From NCBI GenBank assembly GCA_903958285.1, contig CAJBSR010000291.1, positions 1-15,764 of the forward strand: a stretch of 15,764 nt of DNA, written 5' to 3'. Position numbers and translations under genes: made by a program. Within the stretch, counting starts at the first letter, position 1, and each line of letters opens with the position of its first letter. Of this stretch, positions 1 through 7,337 are shown in pieces. Below the pieces are notes generated by a model, which made no database searches, had not been told where the DNA came from, and saw only the letters and a list, made by a program, of their open reading frames with translations. This DNA comes from an uncultured Sphingomonadales bacterium. Lineage in GTDB: Bacteria > Pseudomonadota > Alphaproteobacteria > Sphingomonadales > Sphingomonadaceae.

Positions 1-584
1 CCGCGCGGCGCACCGCCGGTGCCACTGGTGTAGATGAGGCAGGCCAGGTCTTCCCGCTTGAAGGTCGCAGCGGCGGCGCAGGCGTCCACATCAGCCGCCT
101 TGCCGACCATCGCGTCCCAACTATGGATGGCAACGCCGGTCGACTGGCCGACACGCAGCTCCTCAATGCCAATCAGGTGATGCGCGCGTGTGGCCCGCAG
201 GGCTGCAGGCATGACCGATTGGGCGAGCTTGTTCGTTGAAACAACAATCGCGCTGGCGCCGGCATCCTCAATGATGTGCTGGTGATCGCGCTCCGTATTG
301 GTCGTGTAGGTCGGCACGGTGACGCAGCCTGCGGCCATAATGCCCAAGTCCGCGATGAACCATTCGGGCCGGTTTTCGGAGACGAGCATCACGCGGTCGC
401 CGGGTTCCAGCCCTATGTCTTTCAGCGACTGCGCAAAGGACGCGACTTTCTGTGCCGTTTCCGCCCAGCTGATCGACTGCCAGCTGCCGCCCTTCTTCGC
501 CCAAAGGAAGGGGGCATCGCCCTGCTCCTTTGCGCGCGTGAAAAACATCGTCACCAAATTCGGGAAATGCTCAAATTCGCGCAT
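1..584 (-). CDS. Acyl-CoA synthetase (AMP-dependent synthetase/ligase), N-terminal part
   Basis: Partial gene: the start is here and the C-terminal two thirds lie beyond base 1. The translation begins MGHMREFEHFPNLVTMFF or, from the second ATG, MREFEHFPNL. It contains the adenylate-forming family's early region (ENRPEWFIADLGIMAAGC, VPTYTTNT) and ends in the ATP-binding P-loop YTSGTGGAPRG near residue 190, a variant of the usual YTSGTTGxPKG. Family members adenylate a carboxylate, usually a fatty acid, and transfer it to coenzyme A. I prefer ATG at 584 because GGAG lies 9 bases upstream; for the in-frame ATG at 593 that GGAG would abut the codon. Substrate cannot be judged. The family call is firm; long-chain fatty acid specificity (FadD-like) is only the likeliest option. 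The gene runs in the same direction as ggt and pyrD, 48 bp after the ggt stop. Confidence 0.88.
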   Translation of the reverse strand, partial: MREFEHFPNLVTMFFTRAKEQGDAPFLWAKKGGSWQSISWAETAQKVASFAQSLKDIGLEPGDRVMLVSENRPEWFIADLGIMAAGCVTVPTYTTNTERDHQHIIEDAGASAIVVSTNKLAQSVMPAALRATRAHHLIGIEELRVGQSTGVAIHSWDAMVGKAADVDACAAAATFKREDLACLIYTSGTGGAPR

Positions 585-632
585 GTGCCCCATCTCCTGC
601 AAACCCAAATGCGAGGCCGGGTCTAACGCCCA

Positions 633-2306
633 TCACTCGCTTATTCCGACACCTTCGCTTCTTGGGTCGCCCGCGGCAACCCATCCGTCCTTAGTTTTTT
701 GAGCCGCATTGGCTTTTGATGACATCCGTCCGTTGGTGACAACCATTCGCCCGAATGCCGCAAGTTCATTGGACTTGGCGGCCAGCGGCGTGTTCGCCTC
801 GACGATAATGGCATCGCCGCCGAAATAGATGTTGGGCGCGGCAATCGCTTCTTGCACGCCCAAGCCCCAATCGAGATGCGCGATCAGCGTCTTGGCGACC
901 TGCATGATGATCGTCTTGCCGCCCGCTGCCCCCACCGCGAAGATTGGCTTGCCGGCCGCATCATAAACGAGGGTCGGCGACATGGAGGAGAGGGGGCGCT
1001 TCCCCGGCTGCGGACGGTTGGCGACAGGTGCGCCATCCTTTGTCGGGGCAAAGGTAAAGTCGGTCAGTTCATTGTTGAGGACATAGCCATTGGCGACCAA
1101 CTGGCTGCCAAATGGCCCTTCCACCGTGGACGTCATCGTTGCCACGCCGCCGAACCGGTCAGCCGCGACAAAGTGGGTCGTGCCGGCGACTTCGCTGGAA
1201 ATAGCGGCCGTGCGCGGCTCCGCCCCCGGCGGTGTTCCGGCGGCATAGCTGGGCAAGGACGTCGTTTCGGAAATGAGCGCGGAGCGGCTGGCAATATACC
1301 CCTTATCGATCAGGCCCGCGACCGGGACCGAGACGAAATCGGCATCCCCCAGATATTTCTCGCGGTCAGCATAAGCCAGCAACATGGCTTCGGCGATCAG
1401 GTGCCAGGCCTTGGGATCATCCTTGCCCAGCGCCTTCATGTCGAACCGTTCCAGCATGCCGAGCACCTGAAACACTGTCGTCGCACCGGATGAGGGCGGC
1501 CCCATGCCGCAGAGCTTGTAGACGCGGTAGGTGGTGCAGACAGCGTCGCGGTCCTTCGCCTGATAGGAGGCAATATCCTTCAAGGTCATCGGTGCCGCAT
1601 TCTTGGGCGCATTGCTGACCGCTGCGGCAATCGCGCGTGCATTCTGCCCCTTATAGAAAGCAGACGGCCCCTTCTTTGCGACAGCGCGGAGGAGCTTTGC
1701 GAGTTCGGGATTGCGGATGGTGTCCCCCGCCTGCTTCGGGCGGCCATCCTGAAAATAGATCGCCTTGGTCGCGTCCAGCCCGTCCCAAAGGGGGGAGACT
1801 TGTTTGATCACCCCGGCCAGACGCGGGGTGACGACATAGCCGTCCTCCGCCAGCTTGATCGCAGGATCGAAGAGCTTGGCCCATTTAAGCTTGCCCCATT
1901 TCTTATGGGCCTTGGCCGCGAGCGCAATATTGCCGGGCACGCCAACCGAATGGCCGCCAAGGAAGGCGTCGCGGAAGCCCAGCGGCTTTCCATCCGGCCC
2001 CATGAAGCGGTCCTCACGGGTCGCAGCTGGCGCCGTCTCCCGCCCGTCAATCGTCGCGGGCAAGCCCGTCTTAGGATCATTGTAGATAAAGAAACCGCCC
2101 CCGCCGATGCCAGAGGATTGCGGTTCGACCACCGAGAGCGCCAGCATCATGGCAAGCGCGGCATCGGCGGCACTCCCGCCTTGGCGCAGCATGGCGACAC
2201 CCGCTTCTGCCGCGCGCGGATCGGCGGCGGACACCGCGCCCTTTTCGGCGAGAACAGCATTGGGCAGAAGAAAGAAAAGAAAGAAGCTGAGGATGATTTT
2301 TTTCAT
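633..2306 (-). CDS. ggt: Gamma-glutamyltranspeptidase (glutathione hydrolase), secreted
   Basis: N-terminal nucleophile hydrolase that cleaves the gamma-glutamyl bond of glutathione and related compounds, normally in the periplasm after autoprocessing into two subunits. Counting from a TTG at 2315 (560 residues), there is a signal peptide (KKIILSFFLFFLLPNAVLA), the gamma-glutamyl-binding Arg of DGRETAP near residue 92, the predicted nucleophile Thr379 in AGTTHF (first residue of the small subunit), NNELTDF at 414-420, PLSSMSPT at 441-448 and the GAAGG oxyanion-hole segment at 462-466 (GSPGG in E. coli). Length fits the family. The start is ambiguous: TTG 2315, GTG 2312 and ATG 2306 are in frame, with a possible AAAGGCGG Shine-Dalgarno upstream. 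I chose ATG 2306, which gives a classical signal peptide (557 residues). It lies 38 bp after pyrD on the same strand and is probably co-transcribed. Confidence 0.95.
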   Translation of the reverse strand: MKKIILSFFLFFLLPNAVLAEKGAVSAADPRAAEAGVAMLRQGGSAADAALAMMLALSVVEPQSSGIGGGGFFIYNDPKTGLPATIDGRETAPAATREDRFMGPDGKPLGFRDAFLGGHSVGVPGNIALAAKAHKKWGKLKWAKLFDPAIKLAEDGYVVTPRLAGVIKQVSPLWDGLDATKAIYFQDGRPKQAGDTIRNPELAKLLRAVAKKGPSAFYKGQNARAIAAAVSNAPKNAAPMTLKDIASYQAKDRDAVCTTYRVYKLCGMGPPSSGATTVFQVLGMLERFDMKALGKDDPKAWHLIAEAMLLAYADREKYLGDADFVSVPVAGLIDKGYIASRSALISETTSLPSYAAGTPPGAEPRTAAISSEVAGTTHFVAADRFGGVATMTSTVEGPFGSQLVANGYVLNNELTDFTFAPTKDGAPVANRPQPGKRPLSSMSPTLVYDAAGKPIFAVGAAGGKTIIMQVAKTLIAHLDWGLGVQEAIAAPNIYFGGDAIIVEANTPLAAKSNELAAFGRMVVTNGRMSSKANAAQKTKDGWVAAGDPRSEGVGISE

Positions 2307-2344
2307 GATCACCAAACTAACCGCCTTTGCCCGTCGGACAACCC

Positions 2345-3379
2345 TTATCGGACGTCGACGCCCACAGCCTGTGCAACATTTGTGAAACCATCGCGCTCCA
2401 GCAACGCCTCCAGCCCCTTATTGATGCGCCGCGCAAGGCCCGGCCCTTCATAAACGAGCGCCGAATAGATCTGGATGAGCGAGGCTCCGGCGCGGATGCG
2501 GGCATAAGCATCTTCGACGCTGGCAATGCCTCCGGCCCCAATCAGCGGCAGCGCGCCGCCCGTTGCCTTTGCAAAATCGCGCATCCGTTGCTGGGCGAGA
2601 TCCCGCAGAGGCGCGCCGGACAGTCCACCGCCTTCCGCCGCACGGCCGGACGAAAGCGTTGGCCGCGAGATCGTTGTGTTGGAAACAATCAGCCCGTCCA
2701 CCATGCCGACCGACAGGCGCGCAATCGCATCGATATCGGCAGGCTCCAGATCAGGCGCGACCTTCAGGAAAACGGGCGGGCCATTTGCCGGTCGCGCATC
2801 GCGCACGGCGCAGAGCAGTTCCGTCAGAGCCGCTTCATCCTGCAGCGCGCGCAAGCCCGGCGTGTTGGGCGAGCTGATATTGACAGTGAGGTAAGAGGCC
2901 ACCGGCGCCATTTGCCGCACGCCGGTCGCGTAATCTGCAATGCGATCCACCGCATCCTTATTCGCCCCGATATTGACGCCGATGAGACCCCGGCCCTGCG
3001 CAGCCTGCAAGCGCGGCAGGGCCCCTGCCTGCCCGCCATTGTTGAAGCCCATGCGGTTGATGACGGCTTTGTCCTCGACCAACCGAAACAGGCGCGGCTG
3101 CGGATTGCCCGCCTGCGGCAGCGGCGTCAGCGTGCCGACTTCGACAAAGCCGAACCCGGTCCCCAGCATTTCAACCGGAACCTCGGCGTCCTTGTCATAG
3201 CCTGCAGCCAGACCCACCGGATTGGGAAAATGCAGCCCCGCTACCTGCGAGGACAGGATGACACGCGTCAAAGGCGGTCGATGGGTCCCGAACAACTTGA
3301 GGGCAGCAAGGCTAAGGCGATGGGCGCGTTCGGCATCGAACGCGAACACGAACGGGCGAACAAGAGGATAAAGCGACAT
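2345..3379 (-). CDS. pyrD: Dihydroorotate dehydrogenase (quinone), class 2
   Basis: Flavoenzyme of de novo pyrimidine synthesis that oxidises dihydroorotate to orotate and passes electrons to membrane quinone. The 344-residue product starts MSLYPLVRPFVFAFDAERAH, the N-terminal membrane-associating helices typical of class 2. It then shows GLAAGYDKDAE (57-66), NRMGFNNGG (108-116) and NISSPNTPGL (167-176), where Ser170 is the class 2 catalytic base. FMN-binding segments are GLIVSNTT and GAGGIASVEDAY. An in-frame extension back to a TTG at 3460 exists, but its 27 residues do not look like the family and it has no good ribosome-binding site, so ATG 3379 is preferred. An 8-bp hairpin ends at the base just before the ATG. 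The gene is divergent from the AraC pair and upstream of ggt. Confidence 0.96.
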   Translation of the reverse strand: MSLYPLVRPFVFAFDAERAHRLSLAALKLFGTHRPPLTRVILSSQVAGLHFPNPVGLAAGYDKDAEVPVEMLGTGFGFVEVGTLTPLPQAGNPQPRLFRLVEDKAVINRMGFNNGGQAGALPRLQAAQGRGLIGVNIGANKDAVDRIADYATGVRQMAPVASYLTVNISSPNTPGLRALQDEAALTELLCAVRDARPANGPPVFLKVAPDLEPADIDAIARLSVGMVDGLIVSNTTISRPTLSSGRAAEGGGLSGAPLRDLAQQRMRDFAKATGGALPLIGAGGIASVEDAYARIRAGASLIQIYSALVYEGPGLARRINKGLEALLERDGFTNVAQAVGVDVR

Positions 3380-3407
3380 GCGACTCGGCTTAGCGGCTTC
3401 GAGTCGC
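3380..3407 (-). promoter_or_regulatory. Hairpin abutting the pyrD start codon
   Basis: On the pyrD strand the 28 bases before the ATG read GCGACTCG, a 12-base loop, then CGAGTCGC, followed at once by ATG. The 8-bp stem is perfect and fills the region where a Shine-Dalgarno would sit; no good one is visible. In enteric bacteria pyrC and pyrD translation is known to be controlled by a leader hairpin whose formation depends on pyrimidine-sensitive transcription start choice. A similar role here is only inference. Confidence 0.4.
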
Positions 3408-3448
3408 GAGGGAAACAGGGGGTCAAATTGAACCACCCTGGCACGAGT

Positions 3449-3464
3449 CGTTTCGTGCAACCGG
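3449..3464 (+). repeat. Imperfect direct repeat, copy 1
   Basis: CGTTTCGTGCAACCGG matches the copy at 3731-3746 (CGTTTCGTGAAACGGG) at 14 of 16 positions. With one gap the similarity continues into TCCAA in both copies. Copy 1 also overlaps a small inverted repeat (GCACGA 3441-3446 with TCGTGC 3453-3458). The copies are 282 bp apart and flank the terminator, upstream of an AraC-family gene. They could be two sites for the same regulator or the remains of a duplication. Confidence 0.5.
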
Positions 3465-3509
3465 TTTCCAAAACGAGAAGCAATGTAAGTTAATGCTCTT
3501 TATTGTTGG

Positions 3510-3540
3510 ATTATCAGGAAAAAATGTCGATTTTTTTCAA
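3510..3540 (-). promoter_or_regulatory. Possible pyrD promoter
   Basis: On the minus strand TTGAAA (3540-3535) is followed after 19 bases by GATAAT (3515-3510). The elements fit a sigma-70 promoter well but the spacer is longer than ideal. The region is AT-rich, unlike its surroundings. If used, the pyrD leader would be about 120 bases and would include the start-codon hairpin. Confidence 0.25.
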
Positions 3541-3576
3541 TTTTGTCGATTTCCTCCAATTCGGCATCATTGCCTA

Positions 3577-3670
3577 GGCGTATCAGGACGTTGCGACCCG
3601 AAGGACTCCTTCTTGAGGATCCTTTATTCAACTTCATCGGCCGACGCCTTCGGGTGTCGGCCTTTTTTTT
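3577..3670 (+). ncRNA. Candidate small RNA, or leader of the AraC pair
   Basis: This stretch has no convincing reading frame but ends in a very strong terminator. Just before it is a second stem-loop: AAGGA (3601-3605) pairs with TCCTT (3620-3624), then a bulged C, then TCCT (3607-3610) with AGGA (3616-3619), loop TCTTG. Two stem-loops plus a U-tract is the usual shape of a small RNA. A weak promoter, TTGTCG (3543-3548) with CATCAT (3565-3570), would start it near 3577. No known RNA family was recognised. It could instead be a leader that attenuates transcription into the AraC genes. Confidence 0.35.
3639..3670 (+). terminator. Rho-independent terminator
   Basis: GGCCGACGCC (3639-3648) pairs with GGTGTCGGCC (3653-3662) around a TTCG tetraloop. 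The stem is 10 bp with one G-T wobble, followed by eight T residues (3663-3670). It works only on the plus strand, since the other side has A residues before the stem and no T run. No protein gene precedes it on the plus strand, so it ends some other transcript. Confidence 0.9.
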
Positions 3671-3730
3671 AAGCTTCGTTGCGCTATCGTGCAGTCGATC
3701 GCTTTTGGATCCTGTCTGGTTTGCGTTGCA

Positions 3731-3746
3731 CGTTTCGTGAAACGGG
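3731..3746 (+). repeat. Imperfect direct repeat, copy 2, containing a palindrome
   Basis: CGTTTCGTGAAACGGG is the second copy of the repeat at 3449-3464. It contains a perfect short palindrome, CGTTTC-GT-GAAACG (3731-3744), and lies 10 bases before the chosen start codon of the first AraC gene, where an autoregulatory operator would be expected. Confidence 0.45.
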
Positions 3747-3756
3747 GTCCAACTGC

Positions 3757-4596
3757 TTGCTCAATCTGGTCTACGCTGCGCCCTCTCCGGCCTTGGCGGA
3801 CTATATTTCCGCCTTCTACCTGTTCGACACCGATGAGCCGAGCTTCTCGGACATTGAGCGCGCGGATATTGCCCAGCTGCGCTTCAGCCTCAGCGGCAGT
3901 GGCGACATCAGTTTTGGGCCGAATGATACGCAGCCCTTCTCCGCAGTCACGCTCATTGGTCCGCGCATGAAGGCATCGACATTGCGGGTCACGGGACCGG
4001 CCATCTGCTTTGGCATGGGGTTGCTCCCGGCTGGATGGTGCGCCCTGACAGGGCTTCCGGCCAACCAATATGCCAACCGGGTCGTTGATGCGCAGGGCCG
4101 TATCAACGGCGATGTCCTCACGCTGAGGGAGGCTATGGCGGCCTCGGGCTGCTTTGAGGACATGGTGGCCGCAAGCGAACGCTTTGTCGCGGAGATCCTG
4201 GCAAAGGCGGAAACACCCCATTTCCGGCTGATCCGCGCCGTCGATGCCTGGCTGGAAGCCAATATGGACCCGGACATTGGGGACCTCGCCGAGAAAACCG
4301 GCCTGTCCGCAGCCCAGCTCCAGCGGCAGCTCAAATCAGTCTATGGCGCCAGCCCGAAACTGCTTGCCCGCAAGTACCGCGCCCTAAAGACGGCGGTTCG
4401 CATCGCCAATGGTGACGGGGTCTGGCAGGACTATGTGGGGGACACCTATTATGATCAGTCGCACTGCATCCGCGAGATCAAGGCCTTCACCGGCGTCACA
4501 CCGGAAGCCATCCGCAAAACACCGCGATTAACGAAGGCCACGTTTGAACGCCACAAACTCAAAGGCAAGATTTCGACGCTGGCCACTGAAATCTGA
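3757..4596 (+). CDS. AraC-family transcriptional regulator (first of tandem pair)
   Basis: Predicted 279-residue DNA-binding regulator with an N-terminal sensing region and a C-terminal double helix-turn-helix (about residues 165-265; DLAEKTGLSAAQLQRQLKSV, then YYDQSHCIREIKAFTGVTPE). The start is a TTG at 3757, chosen because the protein then aligns from its first residues with the downstream paralogue (AAPSPALADYISAFYL against ASPAPALAPFLGSYYL). A longer frame reaches back to a TTG at 3679 but adds unrelated sequence. A GGGG about 10 bases upstream is the only ribosome-binding candidate. The inducer and targets are unknown. The last base of its stop codon is the first base of the next gene's ATG, so the two are probably translationally coupled. 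Confidence 0.82.
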   Translation: MLNLVYAAPSPALADYISAFYLFDTDEPSFSDIERADIAQLRFSLSGSGDISFGPNDTQPFSAVTLIGPRMKASTLRVTGPAICFGMGLLPAGWCALTGLPANQYANRVVDAQGRINGDVLTLREAMAASGCFEDMVAASERFVAEILAKAETPHFRLIRAVDAWLEANMDPDIGDLAEKTGLSAAQLQRQLKSVYGASPKLLARKYRALKTAVRIANGDGVWQDYVGDTYYDQSHCIREIKAFTGVTPEAIRKTPRLTKATFERHKLKGKISTLATEI

Positions 4597-5432
4597 TGGA
4601 GTGGCAGTTCGCCTCTCCAGCGCCCGCACTCGCCCCGTTCCTTGGCTCCTATTACCTCGCCACGACCCGCCATCTGACGGTCGATGACCTGCAACGGGCA
4701 GATACCGGGCATCTGCACTTTTTCCTCGAAGGCAGCGGCTACAAGGACTTTCCCGGCATCCGCCGCCAGGCCAATCTCGTGAGCCTTAGCGGCCCTTCTT
4801 CGCTCTATCAGGGCTATGCGCTGAACGGCCCGGCCCGCCTGTTCGGCATCAGTCTGCTGCCGCGCGCATGGGACGGCATGGTCCCCTGCTCCGGCGATAG
4901 CCTGACCGATCGGGGGTGCAATGCCGTCGAACTCTTCGGTCCATCCGTGATCGACCTGCATGACAAGCTTCGCGGCTGTGAAACACTGGCGGCGATGGTC
5001 CCCATTGCCGACGCCTTCTTTCAAACACACCGCCCAAGCCTCTCCGAGAAGCACGACCGCGTCATCGAGGGCATCCGGACTTGGCTGGCAGCGGCGTTGG
5101 CGCCGGACCTTGCCGATCTGCAGGAACGCTTTGACCTGTCTGACCGGCAGCTTGCACGGATCTCCAACCGCTATTGGGGCGCGCCACCCAAGTCCCTCGC
5201 GCGGAAATACACAGCACTGCGCACAGCTTCGCTGATCATCGCGCAGGACGGTGCCCCTCCACACGAGGCGCTGCGCCATTATGCTGACCAATCGCACCTC
5301 ATCCGCGAGGTCAAGCGCGTCACCGGGCAGACGCCTCGACAGCTGCGAACACAGGCCAGCCCGACCCTGCGCATCGCGCTGCATCCTGCCAATTTGTGGG
5401 AATTACAGGACCGGACTTGTAATTCAGACTAA
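4596..5432 (+). CDS. AraC-family transcriptional regulator (second of tandem pair)
   Basis: 278-residue paralogue of the preceding regulator, similar along its whole length, including the AraC-type C-terminal helices (DLQERFDLSDRQLARISNRY; HYADQSHLIREVKRVTGQTP) and a shared LARKYxALxTA segment between them. This indicates a tandem duplication followed by divergence. The ATG overlaps the upstream TGA by one base (TGATG). Its 3' end overlaps the proposed promoter and dyad of the suf regulator, and only 19 bp separate its stop from that gene. It may therefore read through into suf, though no functional link is known. Ligand and targets cannot be inferred. Confidence 0.82.
   Translation: MEWQFASPAPALAPFLGSYYLATTRHLTVDDLQRADTGHLHFFLEGSGYKDFPGIRRQANLVSLSGPSSLYQGYALNGPARLFGISLLPRAWDGMVPCSGDSLTDRGCNAVELFGPSVIDLHDKLRGCETLAAMVPIADAFFQTHRPSLSEKHDRVIEGIRTWLAAALAPDLADLQERFDLSDRQLARISNRYWGAPPKSLARKYTALRTASLIIAQDGAPPHEALRHYADQSHLIREVKRVTGQTPRQLRTQASPTLRIALHPANLWELQDRTCNSD
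5394..5423 (+). promoter_or_regulatory. Candidate suf operon promoter
   Basis: TTGTGG (5394-5399) and TGTAAT (5418-5423) are separated by 18 bases, a reasonable sigma-70 arrangement just inside the end of the AraC gene. The predicted start is near 5430, giving a leader of about 20 bases before the ATG at 5452. The -10 element lies within the dyad at 5408-5440. Confidence 0.4.
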
Positions 5433-5440
5433 TGCGGTCC
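5408..5440 (+). promoter_or_regulatory. Candidate operator of the suf regulator
   Basis: Perfect inverted repeat GGACCG (5408-5413) and CGGTCC (5435-5440) with a 21-base AT-richer centre. It encloses the proposed -10 box and start point of the suf operon. Rrf2-family Fe-S regulators commonly bind dyads over their own promoters, so this is a plausible autoregulatory site, but it does not closely match the enterobacterial IscR consensus. Confidence 0.4.
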
Positions 5441-5451
5441 AATTAGCCCGC

Positions 5452-5862
5452 ATGCGCCTTTCGAGTCTTGCCGATTATGCGGTTGTCATGATGTCCGCCT
5501 GCGCCCGCCATTGCGGGGGCACGCGGACCAATGCCGGTCAACTTGCTGAAGAAACAGGGATTCCCCTGCCCACTGTGCAAAAGCTGGTGAGCAAACTCTC
5601 CTCCGCCGGACTGCTGCGATCTGTGCGGGGCGCCGGTGGCGGGTTCAAGCTCGCGCGCCCTGCTGCCGCCATCAGCGTTGCCGAAATCGTCGAAGCCATT
5701 GAAGGACCCATCGCCATGACTGCCTGTGTTGACCATGACCGGCAGGAATGCGCGCTGGAAAAAGACTGCGCCGTCCGCCCGCACTGGCAGGTGATCAATG
5801 CCACTGTCCGCGATGCACTGGCTGGTGTTCCGCTGACCCGCCTTGTGGAGACCCGGGCATGA
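5452..5862 (+). CDS. sufR: Rrf2-family Fe-S cluster regulator of the suf operon
   Basis: 136-residue winged-helix repressor of the Rrf2/IscR group. It starts [15 protein letters not shown], has a recognition region ([20 protein letters not shown]), the glycine-rich wing [12 protein letters not shown], and three cysteines at 92, 100 and 106 (C-X7-C-X5-C), the positions that hold a [2Fe-2S] cluster in IscR. It should sense Fe-S status and control the operon it heads. ATG 5452 is chosen over longer in-frame starts because the family begins with MRLSxLxDYA. Its stop overlaps the sufB ATG by 4 bp. The symbol follows common usage for suf-linked regulators; it is not the cyanobacterial SufR. Confidence 0.92.
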   Translation: MRLSSLADYAVVMMSACARHCGGTRTNAGQLAEETGIPLPTVQKLVSKLSSAGLLRSVRGAGGGFKLARPAAAISVAEIVEAIEGPIAMTACVDHDRQECALEKDCAVRPHWQVINATVRDALAGVPLTRLVETRA

Positions 5863-7337
5863 CCGACCATCAGATCAAAGATCAGGCCGCGCGCGATGCC
5901 GCTGCCTCCGTTGCTGATTATGAGCATGGCTGGTCATCGGACATTGAAACCGATTTCGCGCCCAAGGGGCTGACCGAAGACACCGTCCGCTTCATTTCTG
6001 GCAAGAAGAATGAGCCCGAATGGATGCTCGACTGGCGTTTGAAGGCGTTCCGCATGTGGCAGACGATGGAGGCGCCCGACTGGGCCAAGCTCAACGTCCC
6101 GCCCATCGACTATCAGGACGCCTATTATTACGCCGCGCCTAAGGCAAAGAAGACGCTCAACTCGCTGGATGAAGTCGATCCGGAAATCCTGCGCGTCTAC
6201 GAAAAACTTGGCATCCCGATTGAAGAGCAGAAGGTGCTCGCAGGCGTTGAAGGCGCGCGCAAGGTGGCTGTTGACGCCGTGTTCGACAGCGTCTCGGTCG
6301 CGACCACCTTCCGCGCCGAACTGGAAAAGGCAGGCGTCATTTTCCGCCCCATCTCTGAGGCGATCAAGGAATATCCGGAGCTGGTGAAGAAGTGGCTCGG
6401 CAAGATTGTGCCGATGCACGACAACTACTTCGCGACGCTGAACTGCGCGGTGTTCTCAGACGGCACGTTCGTCTACATCCCCGAAGGCGTGCGCTGCCCA
6501 ATGGAGCTCAGCACCTATTTCCGCATCAACGCGGAAAACACCGGACAGTTTGAACGCACGCTGATCGTCGCCGACAAGGGCAGCTACGTCTCCTACCTCG
6601 AAGGCTGCACCGCGCCGATGCGCGATGAGAACCAGCTGCACGCCGCCGTCGTGGAACTCGTCGCGCTCGACGATGCGGAGATCAAATATTCGACCGTCCA
6701 GAACTGGTATCCGGGTAACGCCGAAGGCTTGGGCGGCATCTACAATTTCGTGACCAAGCGGGCACTGTGCCAAGGCGCGCGCTCCAAGGTCAGCTGGACG
6801 CAGGTTGAAACCGGCTCTGCCATCACCTGGAAATATCCCAGCTGCGTGTTGAACGGCGAAAACTCCGTTGGGGAGTTTTACTCCGTCGCCGTCACCAACA
6901 ATTTCCAGCAGGCCGACACCGGCACGAAGATGATCCACAACGGCAAGGGGTCACGCTCGACCATCGTGTCGAAGGGCATCAGCGCCGGGCACAGCAACAA
7001 CACCTATCGCGGCCTCGTCCGCGTCGCCCCGCAGGCCGAAGGCGTCCGCAACTTCACCCAGTGTGACAGCCTGCTGCTCGGCAGTGTGAGCGGCGCGCAC
7101 ACCGTGCCCTATATCGAAGTCCGCAACCCCAGCGCGCAGATCGAGCATGAAGCGACGACGAGCAAGATTTCCGACGACCAGCTCTTCTACGCCATGCAGC
7201 GTGGCCTCGCGCAGGAAGAAGCCGTGGCGCTGATCGTCAATGGCTTTGCCAAGGAAGTGCTGCAGCAGCTGCCGATGGAATTCGCGGTGGAAGCGCAGAA
7301 GCTGCTGGGGATCTCGCTTGAGGGGAGCGTGGGGTGA
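5859..7337 (+). CDS. sufB: Fe-S cluster assembly scaffold protein SufB
   Basis: 492-residue scaffold subunit of the cytosolic SufBCD complex, on which Fe-S clusters are built. Family landmarks are [22 protein letters not shown] with Cys402, and EHEATTSKI with His430 and Glu431. The 28-residue spacing from Cys to His matches E. coli Cys405 and His433, residues implicated in sulfur transfer and nascent cluster formation. It ends with the typical [22 protein letters not shown] 5859 overlaps the regulator's TGA (ATGA); an upstream in-frame extension reads through the regulator gene in another frame and is rejected. Length is normal for SufB. Confidence 0.98.
   Translation: MTDHQIKDQAARDAAASVADYEHGWSSDIETDFAPKGLTEDTVRFISGKKNEPEWMLDWRLKAFRMWQTMEAPDWAKLNVPPIDYQDAYYYAAPKAKKTLNSLDEVDPEILRVYEKLGIPIEEQKVLAGVEGARKVAVDAVFDSVSVATTFRAELEKAGVIFRPISEAIKEYPELVKKWLGKIVPMHDNYFATLNCAVFSDGTFVYIPEGVRCPMELSTYFRINAENTGQFERTLIVADKGSYVSYLEGCTAPMRDENQLHAAVVELVALDDAEIKYSTVQNWYPGNAEGLGGIYNFVTKRALCQGARSKVSWTQVETGSAITWKYPSCVLNGENSVGEFYSVAVTNNFQQADTGTKMIHNGKGSRSTIVSKGISAGHSNNTYRGLVRVAPQAEGVRNFTQCDSLLLGSVSGAHTVPYIEVRNPSAQIEHEATTSKISDDQLFYAMQRGLAQEEAVALIVNGFAKEVLQQLPMEFAVEAQKLLGISLEGSVG

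Noticed and set aside
852..1493. Plus-strand reading frame opposite ggt
   Set aside because: Antisense of the conserved central part of gamma-glutamyltranspeptidase, with no recognisable domain or ribosome-binding site.
2327..3493. Long plus-strand reading frame (388 residues) opposite pyrD
   Set aside because: It is the antisense of a clearly recognised pyrD gene, is rich in Arg, Gln and His as expected of a GC-driven shadow, and shows no family motif.
3525..3552. TGTCGATTT repeated twice (3525-3533 and 3544-3552) as the start of a repeat array
   Set aside because: Only two copies of nine bases in an AT-rich patch with no third unit; it does not resemble a CRISPR or iteron array.
3639..3670. 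Bidirectional terminator also serving a minus-strand transcript
   Set aside because: On the minus strand the eight A residues come before the stem and no T run follows it.
4455..5384. Minus-strand reading frame (309 residues) opposite the second AraC gene
   Set aside because: Composition is that of a shadow frame; the plus strand encodes a protein with AraC motifs and a matching paralogue next door.
5748..5858. N-terminal extension of SufB
   Set aside because: The added residues come from another frame of the regulator gene; the ATGA overlap at 5859 gives the family's normal start and length.
7080..7100. Loss of a catalytic cysteine in SufB at the SGAHT position
   Set aside because: By spacing to the conserved His-Glu pair, the functional Cys405 equivalent is the Cys of QCDSLLLG (residue 402), which is present; the Cys before GAHT in E. 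coli is not the essential one.
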